A stretch of DNA of 64,000 nt from NCBI GenBank assembly GCA_022749755.1, contig CM040453.1, positions 18,485,368-18,549,367 of the forward strand. Direction: 5' to 3'. The position numbers and the translations under genes were made by a program. This DNA comes from Azadirachta indica (Eukaryota > Streptophyta > Magnoliopsida > Sapindales > Meliaceae). Shown piece by piece: positions 1 to 13,871 of this stretch; the stretch's first letter is position 1, and the number at the start of each line of letters is the position of its first letter. The notes under the pieces were generated by a model. It was not told where the DNA came from. It saw nothing but the letters and a program-made list of their open reading frames with translations, and searched no databases.

Positions 1-2160
1 TTGAGTCATGCATTTATTGGTGGGAAGCCCTGACTATAAATGAAATTCTTTTGGGTTGTATCTGAAGTTAAGGAAGCTTATTATTAGGGTTCTTACTTAT
101 GACCATACGTGTTGTGGTACTTGTACGTAGTTTTGTATGTATGTGTGACTTCCTGCAATGTATATTGAAATTAACTAGGCTCTCTGGAGGATCTATAGAT
201 ATGCTCTTTTATGCTCCTTATGAGGTGAAAAAATGGTTATCAATTTGCTTTCCTTGATAGAGATAAGTGTTCTTAGTTCATAATTTTAATTGCGACACAA
301 TAACATTTAAAATATTAGGGTTGGTCTAAGAGTGTTGATAACTAGTTATTTTATTTCTCAATAACACAACAATACTAGACAAACAAAGTTGCCTTAGGAT
401 ATGTTTAGGTTAAGGTGTTGTGACTTTAAAATCAGAATAATTATAAGATAAAGTCACACTAACATCAAATCTCAGTTAAAAAAAAAAAAAAAAAAGTTAG
501 TAGGTCTCACCAAAACATGTTTGAAATTTATATTAGTATTAGGGTTTAGAGGTCAATAACAAATTTAAAACTAGTATTATGGTTTACTGCATTTATTTAT
601 CGTAAATTCTATCAGACTATACGCTTTTGTATAATTATAAAAGTAACATGTTTCATATATATATATATATATATATTGTTAGTTATATAAACTATTATGT
701 GAATAGATTTTATCTAATTTTGACAATTGGCATTAAGATATCACAATTATTTTGGGTAGAACTATAAAACATCAGCTTAGGAGGTAGATCATTTAATATT
801 CAATGGCTCACATGACACTAAGTTGATTCTCACATTCAATAATTATTTTTTTAAAGAGTGAAGGATATCTTAAGTATATGCAAAAGGGCATTCTCGTCCC
901 ATTAATTTTAAAAATGCCTATATTTGCTGAAGAATCTTATTAATTTGGATGATTTATTTATTTATTTATTTTTGTTACAAACAATTATAATATTTTTTTT
1001 ACTAATAGTCATTTTATTAAGAGTTGAATTTGTGAGATTATCTTTATCTTTGTCCAAATTTAAGGATTAAATTATTAAACGGTGTCAATTTAAGTAATTT
1101 TGAAAACCGATATGATTAAAGTATACATTTCATTTCATCAAAATCTAAAAGGTACGTCCTTTTTCTCTTTTTAGTAAAATAAATTTGATATTATAGTTAA
1201 AAAAAAATTGGATGGACTTCCTAATAATAATACCATCTTGTTGAAGGTCCTATCTTAATTAGGTCTTATTGTAACTGTTACATAGTATAGTTATATTATA
1301 ATTAACATGAATTCAAATAACTTGTATCTTAATAGTATCAAAGATACAAGAACTCCTGAAACAAAAGCTCATATTTCTTTTATGGTTTAATTATCATAAT
1401 TTTTTTTTTCTTGCTTCAATAAATAGAATTATTACTTGAGAAATTCAAAGACACTACAATCACAAGTTTCACGACTACCTTTTGATCCTCTCTCTTTTTA
1501 ATGCTGACAATGTTTACTAATTATTTTTTTTTATTTTGTTAAAAAAATTGTTTTCTTAGATTATGTCCAAGAAGATTATACTATAAAAGGTGATAATGGA
1601 ATATTTTTTTATTGTAATGTATCATATATTTTTACTAATGTTACAAATAAACATAGTTAAGACAGGTAATTAGGTATTTCACAAAAAGTATCACATTTAT
1701 GCAAGTGACAAATTATTGCATTGGGGGATTTTATTGTCTTCGTCCTTATTAAACATTTTATTGTATGTACGTATGTATGTACGTATGTATGCGTGCATAT
1801 TTCCTCTTAAAGGGGGTGGAGATAGATTTTCTATAAACTGGGTATAGATTCTAAGTAGTGCCAAATTATATCTTATTTAAACTCTTGATTTTTGATAAAT
1901 TTTTGGTATAATATTAATAAATTATATATATAATTTATTCCAAAATATATATAAAAAAAAATATTTACAAAGAAAAGTGTATAGTTTTTATTTAGCGATA
2001 AAAAGTGTTGCTAGATTAAGAAAAAAAAAAGAAGTGGTGGCCAAATAATTTTTAAATTATTTTTTGTACTTATTAGTTACAACAATATGAGTTGAACCCC
2101 TGCCCCCCATTTAAAGAGTAACTATTCTATTGTTATAATTAGTAAATACGAGAGTAAATA
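1..2160. other. AT-rich intergenic DNA
   Basis: No coding region is supported on either strand. The first 300 bases are less AT-rich than the rest and could be the 3' untranslated end of a gene lying to the left, but nothing proves this. An (AT)n microsatellite is at about 655-676, a run of 17 A at about 480-495, and a TATG/TACG tetranucleotide repeat at about 1763-1796. Confidence 0.5.
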
Positions 2161-2164
2161 ATTA

Positions 2165-2870
2165 GAAAAAAGGACATTTAAGAAGTTATTTATTTTTTTG
2201 CTTGAAATTTGAATATAATTATTCAAATGTATAAGAATCGTTTATTTTTTAACTTATATCTGAATATTTATTAGAAACATATAAATATAATTAAGTTAAA
2301 AATTTTGACTTAAATATGAATGAACAAATGTTTGAATAATTTAATATTTTTATTTTTTAAAAATATTTTTATTTTATTAATTATTTACTAAAAAAATTAA
2401 AATTTTAATTAACTTTTTTTGAAGTATTTCTTCTATATTGTAGATCATTTTACTTGTCTTCTCATTCTTATTTATTTTATACTTTAACTACTACAATAAA
2501 TTTGTATAGTTACATAATTATAATTATATTACAATATAACTTATTATTTTTATTTAATTTTTATTGATCTTTATATCATCATTTATAAATTATTTTTTTA
2601 AAAAATCATATATCAAGAAAATAAATAATGCCATGCTAATATAATTTATTTTTTTTAATTATAATTCTATTAATATAATTAAAATTATTATAAATATAAA
2701 CATATTATTTAAAATGGTATATATGTTAAAATAGTAATTTTTAAAATTTTTATTTTATTAAAATAAATAATTTAATATTTATTTTTAAATATTTTAAAAT
2801 AAAAAATAAATATATAATTCAAATTCGTATTTTAATTAAATTCAAATTTCAGTTATGTAGACAAAAAACA
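2165..2870 (+). mobile_element. Non-autonomous MITE-like element, copy 1
   Basis: About 700 bp that match 51150-51855 nearly base for base over long stretches and in the same orientation. Shared words include ACTTATATCTGAATATTT near the left end and TTGATCTTTATATC in the middle. No reading frame is present. In the better preserved second copy the ends are inverted repeats of about 35 bp ending in CTGAATATGA, with a start like AGCTTGTTTGTTT, which is typical of hAT-related MITEs. Copy 1 has a more eroded left end. Target-site duplication could not be fixed by eye. Confidence 0.6.
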
Positions 2871-3146
2871 AAAAAATTGCTACTAAGTCTTTAACGTCTA
2901 ATTTATTGAAATTAATTAATTTCAGTAATTTTAAAATTACTCATTAAAATTTTAATTTATTAAAAAATAATTATATCTTTAAAATTGATAAAATATAATA
3001 CATTTATTAAAAATATATTAATAAAATAAATCATAATATTATTTTTCAGTATATTAATAATAATATGATTATGTTTATTAATTTATGCTACTCTCGTTTT
3101 GCTGTAACTAATATGTATGAAAGCAGAATTATTTTATTGAATTGAA

Positions 3147-3227
3147 TGCTCTCGTTGAGATTCGAACTCAAGACCTTCCCCCCCTCTTTTCTATACCCGT
3201 GCTCTTAACCAACTGAGCAACGAGAGC
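3147..3227 (-). pseudogene. tRNA-like sequence with broken anticodon arm
   Basis: Read on the minus strand, the first seven bases GCTCTCG pair perfectly with CGAGAGC at the end. A D-arm GCTC/GAGC with loop AGTTGGTTAA follows, and the T-arm TTGAG/CTCAA with loop TTCGAAT is perfect. Internal pol III boxes are present (A: TTGCTCAGTTGG; B: AGTTCGAATCT). The stretch where the anticodon arm should lie is too long and contains almost no C, so no anticodon stem can form and no anticodon can be assigned. It is therefore either a tRNA pseudogene or a tRNA-derived repeat head. No poly-A tail or target duplication is seen beside it, which argues weakly against a SINE. Confidence 0.55.
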
Positions 3228-3229
3228 TT

Positions 3230-4553
3230 GATAATGAGAAATTTTAAGAGACAAATTTAAATATTATAGCCAAATCTTTGCGATTTGATGCATTCACTCC
3301 ACTGGAACCCGATTTTTAAACATTTCTTTTATAATTAGTTAAGAAACACAAAATTAAAACTAAATTGCTCCTATAACCAAATTAAAAAAAAAAAATAAAA
3401 AACACAGCTTAAAACAAACTAGAATACGTTGAAAAAAGTGAGCATTCTATCCGTTGACCAATACAGCTTGTTGTATTATTAAATTTACTGGGTTGTTTAC
3501 ATTTATTTACTTTCTTAAAAATAAACTACGCGTGCTTGAAACTGTAACTACAGTTTTAAATGCAAACATGTACTCGAAATTGTAGTTTTAAGTGCAAAAT
3601 AATGCACTAGAGATAGGTTATGCGAACCTGTATTTTATTTGCTTTTTTTACGGAATTAATTTCGTATATCTTAGTTAATTATGAAAGAAATTATTTATCA
3701 AGATGGCTACATATAAAAATTGCCTGCAGATATAGGTTATAAACAAAAATTTTCCTTAATTATATGATATGGCTTACTATCAACATAATATTTAAGATTA
3801 TAACTAGCCATAAATTATCGGTAATATCTAATTAATTCATATCATATCATATAATTATCATAAAACAATATTTTGATAAATAACAGAGCGACAATAACTA
3901 TCACATTATTAAATATAATCATCACAGTTCCTGATCATATATATACCCTAACTAAGACAGACATGATTGACATAATGATATTCATTAATCCACTTACTAA
4001 CTAGTTAATTTTAATGGTAAATAATAATATACTGAAAAATAATATTATATTAATATAATATAATCACCAACTATAGACTTAAAAATCATATACTATGTAA
4101 CTAACATTCTAATTTATCAGTATAGTTATCAATAGTATTTTAATATATAATTTACTTTAAATTCAATGATATTAGCTAATATATTAATATATTATATAAA
4201 TTAATTAACATATGACTCTGTTTAATATGACATAATAATTAGGATAATTAGTGATATAACATATCATAGGATTATCAATTATAGTTAGAATCATATAAAA
4301 TAGTTTTAATGTCAATATCTCTATTTAGACTAGCTAATTAATCTATACTCCATATATTTAATTGAGCATAATATTACGACAAATCACTATTTCTAAAGTA
4401 GCCTTAAAGCACCTTTCAAAAGCCCTAGAAATAATTTGTAAAATTTTCTTATGAATCAATCTTTAGGCTAATCATAAAATTTCTGACACAATCTTATGGT
4501 TCGTTACTTCACCATGAGTTGTTTCACAGACCTCCGGCCATGAGCAGCATTTA
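3230..4553. other. AT-rich intergenic DNA downstream of the DnaJ-like gene
   Basis: No coding frame is supported. The part next to 4554 should include the 3' untranslated region of the minus-strand gene. No canonical AATAAA was found within about 110 bases after the stop. The rest is simple AT-rich sequence with many short TAATATAT-type words. Confidence 0.45.
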
Positions 4554-7500
4554 CTATTCACTGTCAGAATCCGAGAATGGCATCTGGTAAGCATCTTTTG
4601 GTTCCACGTCTGTCATAGAAAAAGGAGGTTGAACTCTGTTTGATGAACTTTTTTCCCGAAATCTGCGTCTTCTTTGTTTAGTTTCATCCTGAAAAAGATG
4701 GAACGAAACTTGGTGGTAAAGTCAAGGAGAGAAAAAGCAGAAAACAATGATTTAAAGATGAAGTTAGTTAATCAGGAGGGTTTTGCTTGGAAACCAGTAA
4801 CATACGTAAATGAAAGAATATTGACTGGATTAGAAGGATGGCTGAAAGGAAAACAGAGAAACTAGAACTTATTAAGCGCAAACATTGCCTGGACATCTGA
4901 ATCTGGTTTCTGAATTTAGGATTATCCTAAGGAATGATTTGTTACAACATGAAATAATGAAAAGAAAAGTACTTTTGATAACGTTTTTAAAATGGTACTT
5001 TTGAAAATCATAAAAATATTGAGAATGTGTTTGATATAATTTTTGAAAATACATGCCTGTTTTGAAAACAAAGTTGTAATTAATTTTAAAAATACATTTT
5101 TGAAAATGGTAAAAAGCAACAGAAAGTTATTTTTCATGTTTTAGTTAAAATTTTAAAACATCTTTTGTTTTGAAAATGAATTTTACAAAATTTAAAGTCA
5201 AACTTGGTTGTTACTAATTTTTTGCTTTTGAAAATGAAAAACAGTTTTTGAAAGTAAGCTTATAACATCTAAATTTTCAATCTTGCAAACAAAAATTTGC
5301 AATCTATTATCATTTTCTTCAAACTATTCATGAACACCATAGAACAGAACATGAAGTGTTGAAAGAGCATTCTTTTTCCACTTAACGATTATATTCTATG
5401 CTTCCTATGCTGTGTCTGTTTACAGTTGCACATATAATAAGAAGGTTCTGGAAAACCTGTTGCACATCGTATTTTAGAAGTTTGAAAACCATCAAAATGA
5501 AGACATCATAATCAAGTAATCGGTTACCTCAGTACTTGATTGGCCTTGTGAATCTGACTGACTTTGATGAGCTGGTTTTTGACTCCTCACCAGATAGATG
5601 GTTCCAGAAGAAATTAATGCTGCCAAAAGCAAGGCCGAACCTATTCTAGGATCTCCCATGTAATCGTAACATCTGCCAATGATGTTGCGGATCATGTGTT
5701 TCATTCCAATGCTCTTGGAAAAAATGCTTTGGCCACCTCTGGACCAGATAGGTTCTGTATTCTCAGGAACAAGTTCAGGAGTCTTCGCTCTCTGTACTCG
5801 AAATAGAGGAAAAAAGCTTTAGTGAAAAAAAAGACTCCAAAGAGATGCAACCACAAATCTGTATCTGGTTTTTCACATCTTACTAAAATTTGGTGTCACA
5901 GCACTATATTATTAAGCAAACAGATGTGATACTCCCGAATAACCTTGAGCTATTCAATTTTGCGAACTAGGGCTCTATTTTGGAAAGCAGTTAAAACACA
6001 CCGTAAGAAAATGAAAACATAAATTTGTAGCAAATAGTAATATGTGAGGTTTGGGGAAATCTAAACCATTCTTGATAACCCCTGTTGAATTAATTGCATT
6101 AATTTATAAGACTATAACTAAAAATACAAGCAACAATTGAATAAAAAACTAGTTCAGAAAAATTTAGAAAAGGTGCTCGACTTACATAGAAGGGGAGATC
6201 CTTGGAGTCACCATCTTGAATTATTTCTGAGACCCATTTTATAATCTGTAACAAATTTGAACAGAAAGAATAATATTTACGCAAGTCTACATGTAGACAA
6301 GTGAAATGCAGCCAATGCAGTACATGATTTAGTAGTTCATACCTCAGGAATTTCATTCGAACCATTGTACTTCACCACAAGCTGGGATACGGGATCCACT
6401 TCCTCATTTTGCAATGCATCCCATATATTTTTTGGCGCTCTATCAACTTTATTAGCATCTACTGTAGAATTTCTTTTGTAACGCACAATAAACAACTGAG
6501 GGACATCTGTCATATCTCTTCTTGGGCCACAAGTTTCAAAAGATGTTTCTGAGAAAATGTAGAATGAACAGTATCTCTGGACAAAGATAAATATACTATT
6601 AATGTCTTCTGGTTGATAGAGTTGCATACTTTAACTTGTATAAATCTAGATATTTATATGTTTACCCAAACAATGCTTCAACAGAGTACAAAATGGAGGC
6701 CAGCATCATCATACATCAATTTAGCCAGGAATGTTAATCAGACCAATCAAATCATCAAGACACCATCTACAGATTGGTTTGGTTCAGTTGTTGAAGACAT
6801 TCAGTTACAATTTATCTTAAAATTAGTTCAGTTGCTGAAGATATTTACTTCCAGTTTATTTCAAATTTTATGAAACTGAGAACTTTCTGTTTGGTTCCAG
6901 TTTCAATAATGAAAAGAATGAAGAATACCATCAAACCACCCGTAGATATGATGTAGAACAGGCTAGACTAGTTTTAACGTTGTTTAAATTGTCCTCAATT
7001 TATTTAAATAAGGTCTTGTTTTATTGTTAGACTCATATTTGTGTTATCTGTTGTAGTTAATTTAACTTTTCTTGTTCGAGTTAGAATACATCCGTTCCCA
7101 TTTGGATGTAGTTTTCCACTTTTGTCTTGCGTTTAGGTTTATGACTACCATAAAAAGGGCCTTAGTTTAAGTTCTTAGGACAGATTTTGAGACTCGGAGA
7201 TTTATTAAATAAAGTAATGATATTTTTCCCCCACCTATTCAGCTTTTTTCCTCCCCTTTCTATTGTTCTTATTTGGTGCTTCATCAAGATAATTTTTAAT
7301 TTCAAAAATTATGTATACATGACATTGCATCTCTTGTAAGTAGCATAAAAGTTCATGGTATGCTCTCCTTTGGCACAAACAAGGTTGAAGTCATAAATCT
7401 TTACCAAAAAGAACTAATGCTTCAATTTGGCTTGAGACTAACAAAATGGACCAAAAGCCAACAAACTCCAGTTTTTCCGCTAATATATCCCTAGTTTCAG

Positions 7501-10500
7501 AAGTGGCAATTGCATAGAGAATAAATGCCAGTTTTTCCAATAGTATACCCGTGAAAGCCAACAAACCGAAATTGAGTTATTGGCTCGGTTTCTCAGTTTC
7601 ATGCCTTCTATTTTACTTATCATTCAAAAATTGTCCACAAATTGTAATATACACACCCCTAAACTTGGCCAGATGCAACTTGGCCTGATAAGGTTTATTG
7701 GTTTGGTCCCAATAAGGTTTATTCATTAGACACAACATGTGGGCCTTGAGCACTAATCAGTGTCATCAACTTGTTTGAAAATAAACAAAGACATAAAACA
7801 AGGGGAATGAAAACAAAAAAGGTTGCTTAAAATAAACAAGCACATAAAACAAAGGGAATGAAAACACAAAGGATGCTTGAAAATAAACAAAGGCATAAAA
7901 CAAAAGGGAAACAAAAACACAAAAAGTGGTGGGGACTGATAAAACTCACTTCTTGAGCTTCCCCATCAAGCCAAGCAAAAGTCAATCTCTTGTTTTGGAA
8001 TGCAACTGCTGCTGGTGCAAGAGATTGATCTGTGTCAGCTGCATTTGATTCATCATCAATAGATAATTTTTCTTGAACCCTGCGAATGGTCTATGAACTT
8101 GCATTATTTGGCCCATTCTAAACTTAAAAGAATTCATGCGCATTACACGGCAGGCATTGGTACAAAATAATACATAATTTATAAAGCAAAATTATTTTGC
8201 TCAGTTGTCGCTGAGCAATGGTCAATCAATCTAAGAGAATTGAAATCATAACAGTTCAGAAAATATCACCACCTCCAATGTTCCAATAAAGAAGCATAAT
8301 TTGATATTTAAAAAATAATTTGCCATACAAACAGGCAATAAATGCTAGTGTCACATTTCTTTTTGCGATTAGAATGTCTCAACAGCAGTTTTAAGGACCA
8401 TCGTCCACTAAAAAGGGACAAGTTCAACTAAAATATGGGAGAAGATTACAGAGACTCTAAGCAGGGTCTAAAATGAAAGAGGAGACTAAATTTAAAATCC
8501 TAAAGGTTTCTTCTCCACAGCACAGGACTGTCACTGTTCAAAAAGAAAAGAAATTTGCTGAAAAAGAGAGTCTTCCATAGGTGAGTAGTAGTAATGCCTT
8601 CCATAGGCGAGTAGTGGTAATACCTTCCATAGGTAAGGAGTGTCTTCCATAGACTAAAAGTAGCATTAATGCCTTCCATAGGCAAGGAGTGTCTTCCATA
8701 GGTGACGAGTAGTAGTGCCAACCATAGGCAAGAAGTAGATAGACCAACCATATCAAGAACTTGTGAGTGGCACCCTGTTACAGCACCCAGGGACAATGCA
8801 CGTGAACAGTACCACAGCTTGGATTTCTAGAAATTTTTTCTTTTGGTTTTCAAATTTTTTTTTTGTTCTTTTTAGAAAACTAAATTATGTTTAGTAACCA
8901 CCTTACAGAATAGCACATCATCGCTATCAAAATTTTTCTAATACAGAATATTTTTAATACAACTCTTAAACCTAAGAGATTAAACTCTCTCTGATACCAT
9001 GTTTACGAAAATAAAATTACATTGAATCTCTCTTTAATTATTAAATTTAAGACTAAACCTAGTGAAATTAAATAAGTCTAGTACCAATTCTAACACTTAG
9101 TAAGTTTTCTTAATGTTAAAGAGGTAACAAAAAGAAAAAAGTCAAAATTTAGAACGCAACTGCAAGTATTTCCTTTCTAGAAAGAGTTGTGCCAAAGGAA
9201 TTAAGACTCATCATAGGAAGGGAATCTGATAACAAAATAAAATTTATTATGAGAAAACAAAGGATATTTGCGACATAAATATTGTACCCAGATTTTTAAG
9301 ACCAAAATTCAGATAATTATAATTCTCAGAACAAATTCCAAGGCAGAAATGCTTACCTCTCGCATTTTGTTTAGCTCTGAACTTAGCCTTCCTGCAAGAA
9401 TAACACAATACCATATTGTAGCATCAGTTCCAGCACGAGAATACCCGCGAGCATCACAACCCAGCTCCCTTGATGTTATACTCCTTAATTGAGGAAGTTC
9501 TGAAACACGAGGTTCCACAATTAGACCTTTCAAAATGTAGCTGAAATTGATTCTATAGTGCCAGAAAAAAAAAGAAAAGTGATCTGGTTGTAGCATCCCC
9601 AATAGAAACATCCGTTAATTAAAGATATTTCCAGCAGGTATTAGTCAAAGACAAAGAAATGTAATATAAACACCATTAGAAAAATTAAACTTACACAATA
9701 AATAATTATATATGGAGAGTACCTTGCTGTTTGTTTTGTTCCATGACTTCTGAAAGCCATGAATTGTTAAATGATCCTGCAACATTATATGCAATATTTA
9801 GCTTTTTGCACATTCAAGTCACAACACAAAATTCTAAGGGTACATAGAAGAAACAAGTGAACAGAAAAAGAGCAACATGCCATAGTACACAACAGGTTTG
9901 ACACCAGGATCTTTCAAGAATACAATAGCAGGTGCTGATTCCACCTCAAACCTGTTGTCATTGATGAAAATTCAGTTAAGGTTGTCGACAACAATAGGAA
10001 ATGATGAAGTACTGAATTTAAATGGTTCCAAAAGCATGCAATAACATAGATATTGTTGAAAGGAAATTATGCATGAAACTGAAAAAAATATTGTTTATGT
10101 CATTGATAGATAACTTTGTTTCAGAGGTTTCTTTAAAAGAATAATTTACCACAGTCCATGAAAGCACAACATATTAAAATCTCAATCATGAGAAAGTAAA
10201 TCCACTTACAGATTCCACCAAAAGGAAGAGTCCTCCTGCCGCCATAGCACGAATGCAAAGGAGGCATAAGCCCAATAACTTTTAGCAATTTGACGTACAA
10301 ATGGTGTAGCCCGCTCCCCTGTCTTTGAGAATAAAATTACCTTTACCTACAAGTTAGAAGAAAGTATCTAGAAGGCGACCACCAGCTACAAATCAAAGCA
10401 AAGACTTTGAAGCAAGATTGTATGCAAAACTCAAAGCTTGCAAGTCTTGATTGATTAAAAAAAAAAAAAAGAAAGGCAAAACTACAAAAATTACATTGAC

Positions 10501-13500
10501 ATGCATAGAAAATATGACTTGTAGAAATATCAATCCAACTCATAGGAGAGAAGATTCCAATGAATTTGAAAGACTTGTAGGCTCTTGACATTACAATGCC
10601 TGTCATTCTGCCTATCCATATTTCACAATGAGCTTTCTAATTTGTAGCAGCCGCAAAATAAAATCCAAACTTATATTAGAAATAGATTAAATATCAAATT
10701 TTGAATTGAAAAGTTGCTAATGTTGGTATTGAAACATTTAAATTTTCTACTTCCATCAAAACAGGTTTAACTTTAAAGTACTGTGACTTGCTCCTCCCTA
10801 CTTTCAAAAGTTTTAATCCTCCTTCCACCAAACCCTACCCTACCCAACCAAAAATGAAAAAGTTTCAATAAAAAAAAATGATTCAACTTATGTCGGAGAA
10901 TTATCCCTTATTATTTAGCTGATCTAAAGCCCAAAGCTGTGATATGATTTATGGTAGTAAATCTTTACAGGACAAAGTAAGAAAGAATCTTAAACAAGAA
11001 GGAACCAAAATCATCATGTACTTTTTTGTTGGCCAGTGGATCCAGCTTGCTTCCCATTAAGGAAGCTCATAATTACAATAATCCAGCTTTCCATCAATCC
11101 ATACTCAGTTTAATCTGTTCAACCAACTGATAAATTGTGAAGACTTAAATTAGTGACTAACATCACTGTACCCCCAATCCAAGTGCTGAACTGGTTCAAT
11201 TAGTGAAAGCATGTAAGATTAGGAAAATTCAATTTTTGTCTCCTAAACATCTTTAGGACCCTAAATACTAAAAATGTGCACCAAAACTTAGCTGGTTTTG
11301 GTCCACTAAGGAGCATGTGAAGCCCTACTCTTCTTTCACAAAACATTAAACCTAATATGATGTCCTTCCAGTTTCACAACTAAGACAAATGCCTAAGAAA
11401 TAAAAAAAAAAAAAGAATTATATTCGATTGTCCTTATACTCAAATTCAAAAAACTAATATGGTATAATTAGCCAAGAAGCTGCTAATGTCCAGATAAGTG
11501 CCTAGTCGGGTGAAAATATATCCAAGGATCAAATGGCAAGCAAATAAATAAATCATGATTATTGCATTTTAGAATGATCATCAAAATATGAGGAACAAGA
11601 AAAGGTACCGTACCTTATGGTGACCACTTTTTGCCAGAAAATTTTTTCCCTGGATTTCAATGCATCAAAATACATTAATTCCAAGTCATTTCCAGCAGAT
11701 GATACAGAGTGATAAAATCAAGAGAACAAAATATCAACATAGAGCAAGCTAAAATAATTATGCACACAATGATAATAATAGTCAAACTAGAAGCTAGCCA
11801 TGATAATGCATTGATTACTCATCTATTTGTGACATATTCATTAAAAAAACATAAAAAATAAAAATCTTTTGACATGTGAGACATAATTCAACTAAACCCC
11901 TCCCTCTGCCCAACAATCACCCAAACCCTGTGTAACAAGGGGGGGAAATCCTATCATAATTATCAAAACTAACAAATAAGGCAGGTGTAGCTTTTTCCAA
12001 TGCAAAAGAAAGTGATACTGCTCCAGAAGACATTGTAACTAATATGCAAAATTAATACTATATTTCACCTTATTGACATTCCAATTTGGATATAACTAGT
12101 CAAACACACCTTTCTTCAGAATTCATTTAGGATACTAACAATATTTTTCTTCATGTGCACTTTGGGCTCACCATCGTCCAACAATTCAGTTAAATCAGAT
12201 TGACAGAGTTCCATAGTTATGCAAGGATGACAAAAGGATTCAAAAATCTCTGTTACTCTGAAAGCAATACTTCATATATACATAGAGACATAATGTCCAA
12301 ATATGAAACAAATATATGTGATTGAATATGGACTGGAGAAGTTTTAATTTTGTATCAATGCTGCTGAAATGTTATGGCTGCAGAAGAAATTAACCATCAT
12401 AATCAATTAATGATTTACATTTGATAGGAGAATCAACTTGTTTGGTTCTAAAAGTCTTATGTGACGCACAAGATGTCTAATATAAACTTTTCTTAAGGGA
12501 TTAAGATGGAGTTCAGAGTTGAAAACCAATTACCATTGACTCCTTTGTATAGTAGAAAATACGAGGTAAACTGAGTACAACTGTTGCAAACCAATCAGCA
12601 ACAGCGTCAACGGACAGTTCTCCGTCAAACCTAACATAAAAGAACAATTTTGCATATCCTTCCAGTTTAACAATAAGAAAGCAGGAAGTATGATAAAAAA
12701 GCATATAAAATGGTCCTTAGAGATCACACTTAAAAAAATGATATGCAAATTATCTAAATCTTCAGCAACTGACAGTTAAATATAGAATTTTTCCTTTTTT
12801 CAAGAAAGACTATCAGGCTTCTCACCTAATCATACAACCTGAAGCTTTACACCCTGATGGAAATGCTACAATTGAAGGCAGACCTGTAAGCATTTCTACT
12901 CAGTTAAAAGCAAGAAAAGATAAAGTTCTCGGTCATAATAATATGTACATATGCATCTATTCACAAGAATGGGCATGCACTCACTAATATTCACTTCATG
13001 TTCTGTTTCCATCCTACCTATTTTTATATCATCAGTAAAGATTTTGATGATATTTATATTAGATTTGACATATCCTAGCTTTAAATTTACTGAGAACTCA
13101 AAGCTTGGTCAATCATTGTTTTCTGTACAGCTACCTTTGAGATTTTCCTTGCTTGTTGCAATAACAGTGAGGCAAAAGAGAGTAGGTAACACTTACCATG
13201 TCTAAAGAAAAATTGGCCCAGTGGCTTTCTCTCAGCAAGGTAAGTTGCAAGCTGAATGTCACCAAGTTCCACCATACCAGTATTTGCAATACCCTCCAAC
13301 AATGCAGCTGAATGCAGAGAGACAAAAACATTGTCAAAATCTCTAAGTGGTACCATCTTTCATTGTCAAAATCTCCAAGTGGTACCATCTTTCATACACC
13401 GACTGCATTACTGTCATGCAGAGCACTCAAAACCCACTAGATACATGCAATAGATTCACCGATAAAGTATTTCAATGAATTATGAGTATGAATGATGGCC

Positions 13501-13828
13501 CATCATCAATAACAGCATATTACACCGTTCAGGAATACAAAATCTCTCTTCCTTAGTCTAGAAAAAGAGGCAATAAAATATGACATCAGGTCACGAGCCC
13601 TGATGAAAAGGTGTGAGTGGTAGTCTTCTTGGTCACTCCTTCGTTTAGACTAATTCACTTTTAGTTTCTAATTACTCAGTTGTTTCTGTCCAGCCTTCTA
13701 CTTTTAATCAAGTTGACCATGGTTTATATGATGCACAATCCTCATTCAATTACATACATCATCTGGATTCCAGAAGCAACTAATAAGTAAACAAACCAAA
13801 TCAAAATAGAGGGGAAAATTAAAAAAAG

Positions 13829-13871
<43 letters not shown>

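Noticed and set aside
6613..6873. Plus-strand 86-codon frame
   Set aside because: It lies in an intron of the minus-strand gene and shows no family features.
8500..8796. Minus-strand 98-codon frame with repeated SLPMEG-like blocks
   Set aside because: It is produced by the intronic CTTCCATAG minisatellite, and splicing of the surrounding gene skips it.
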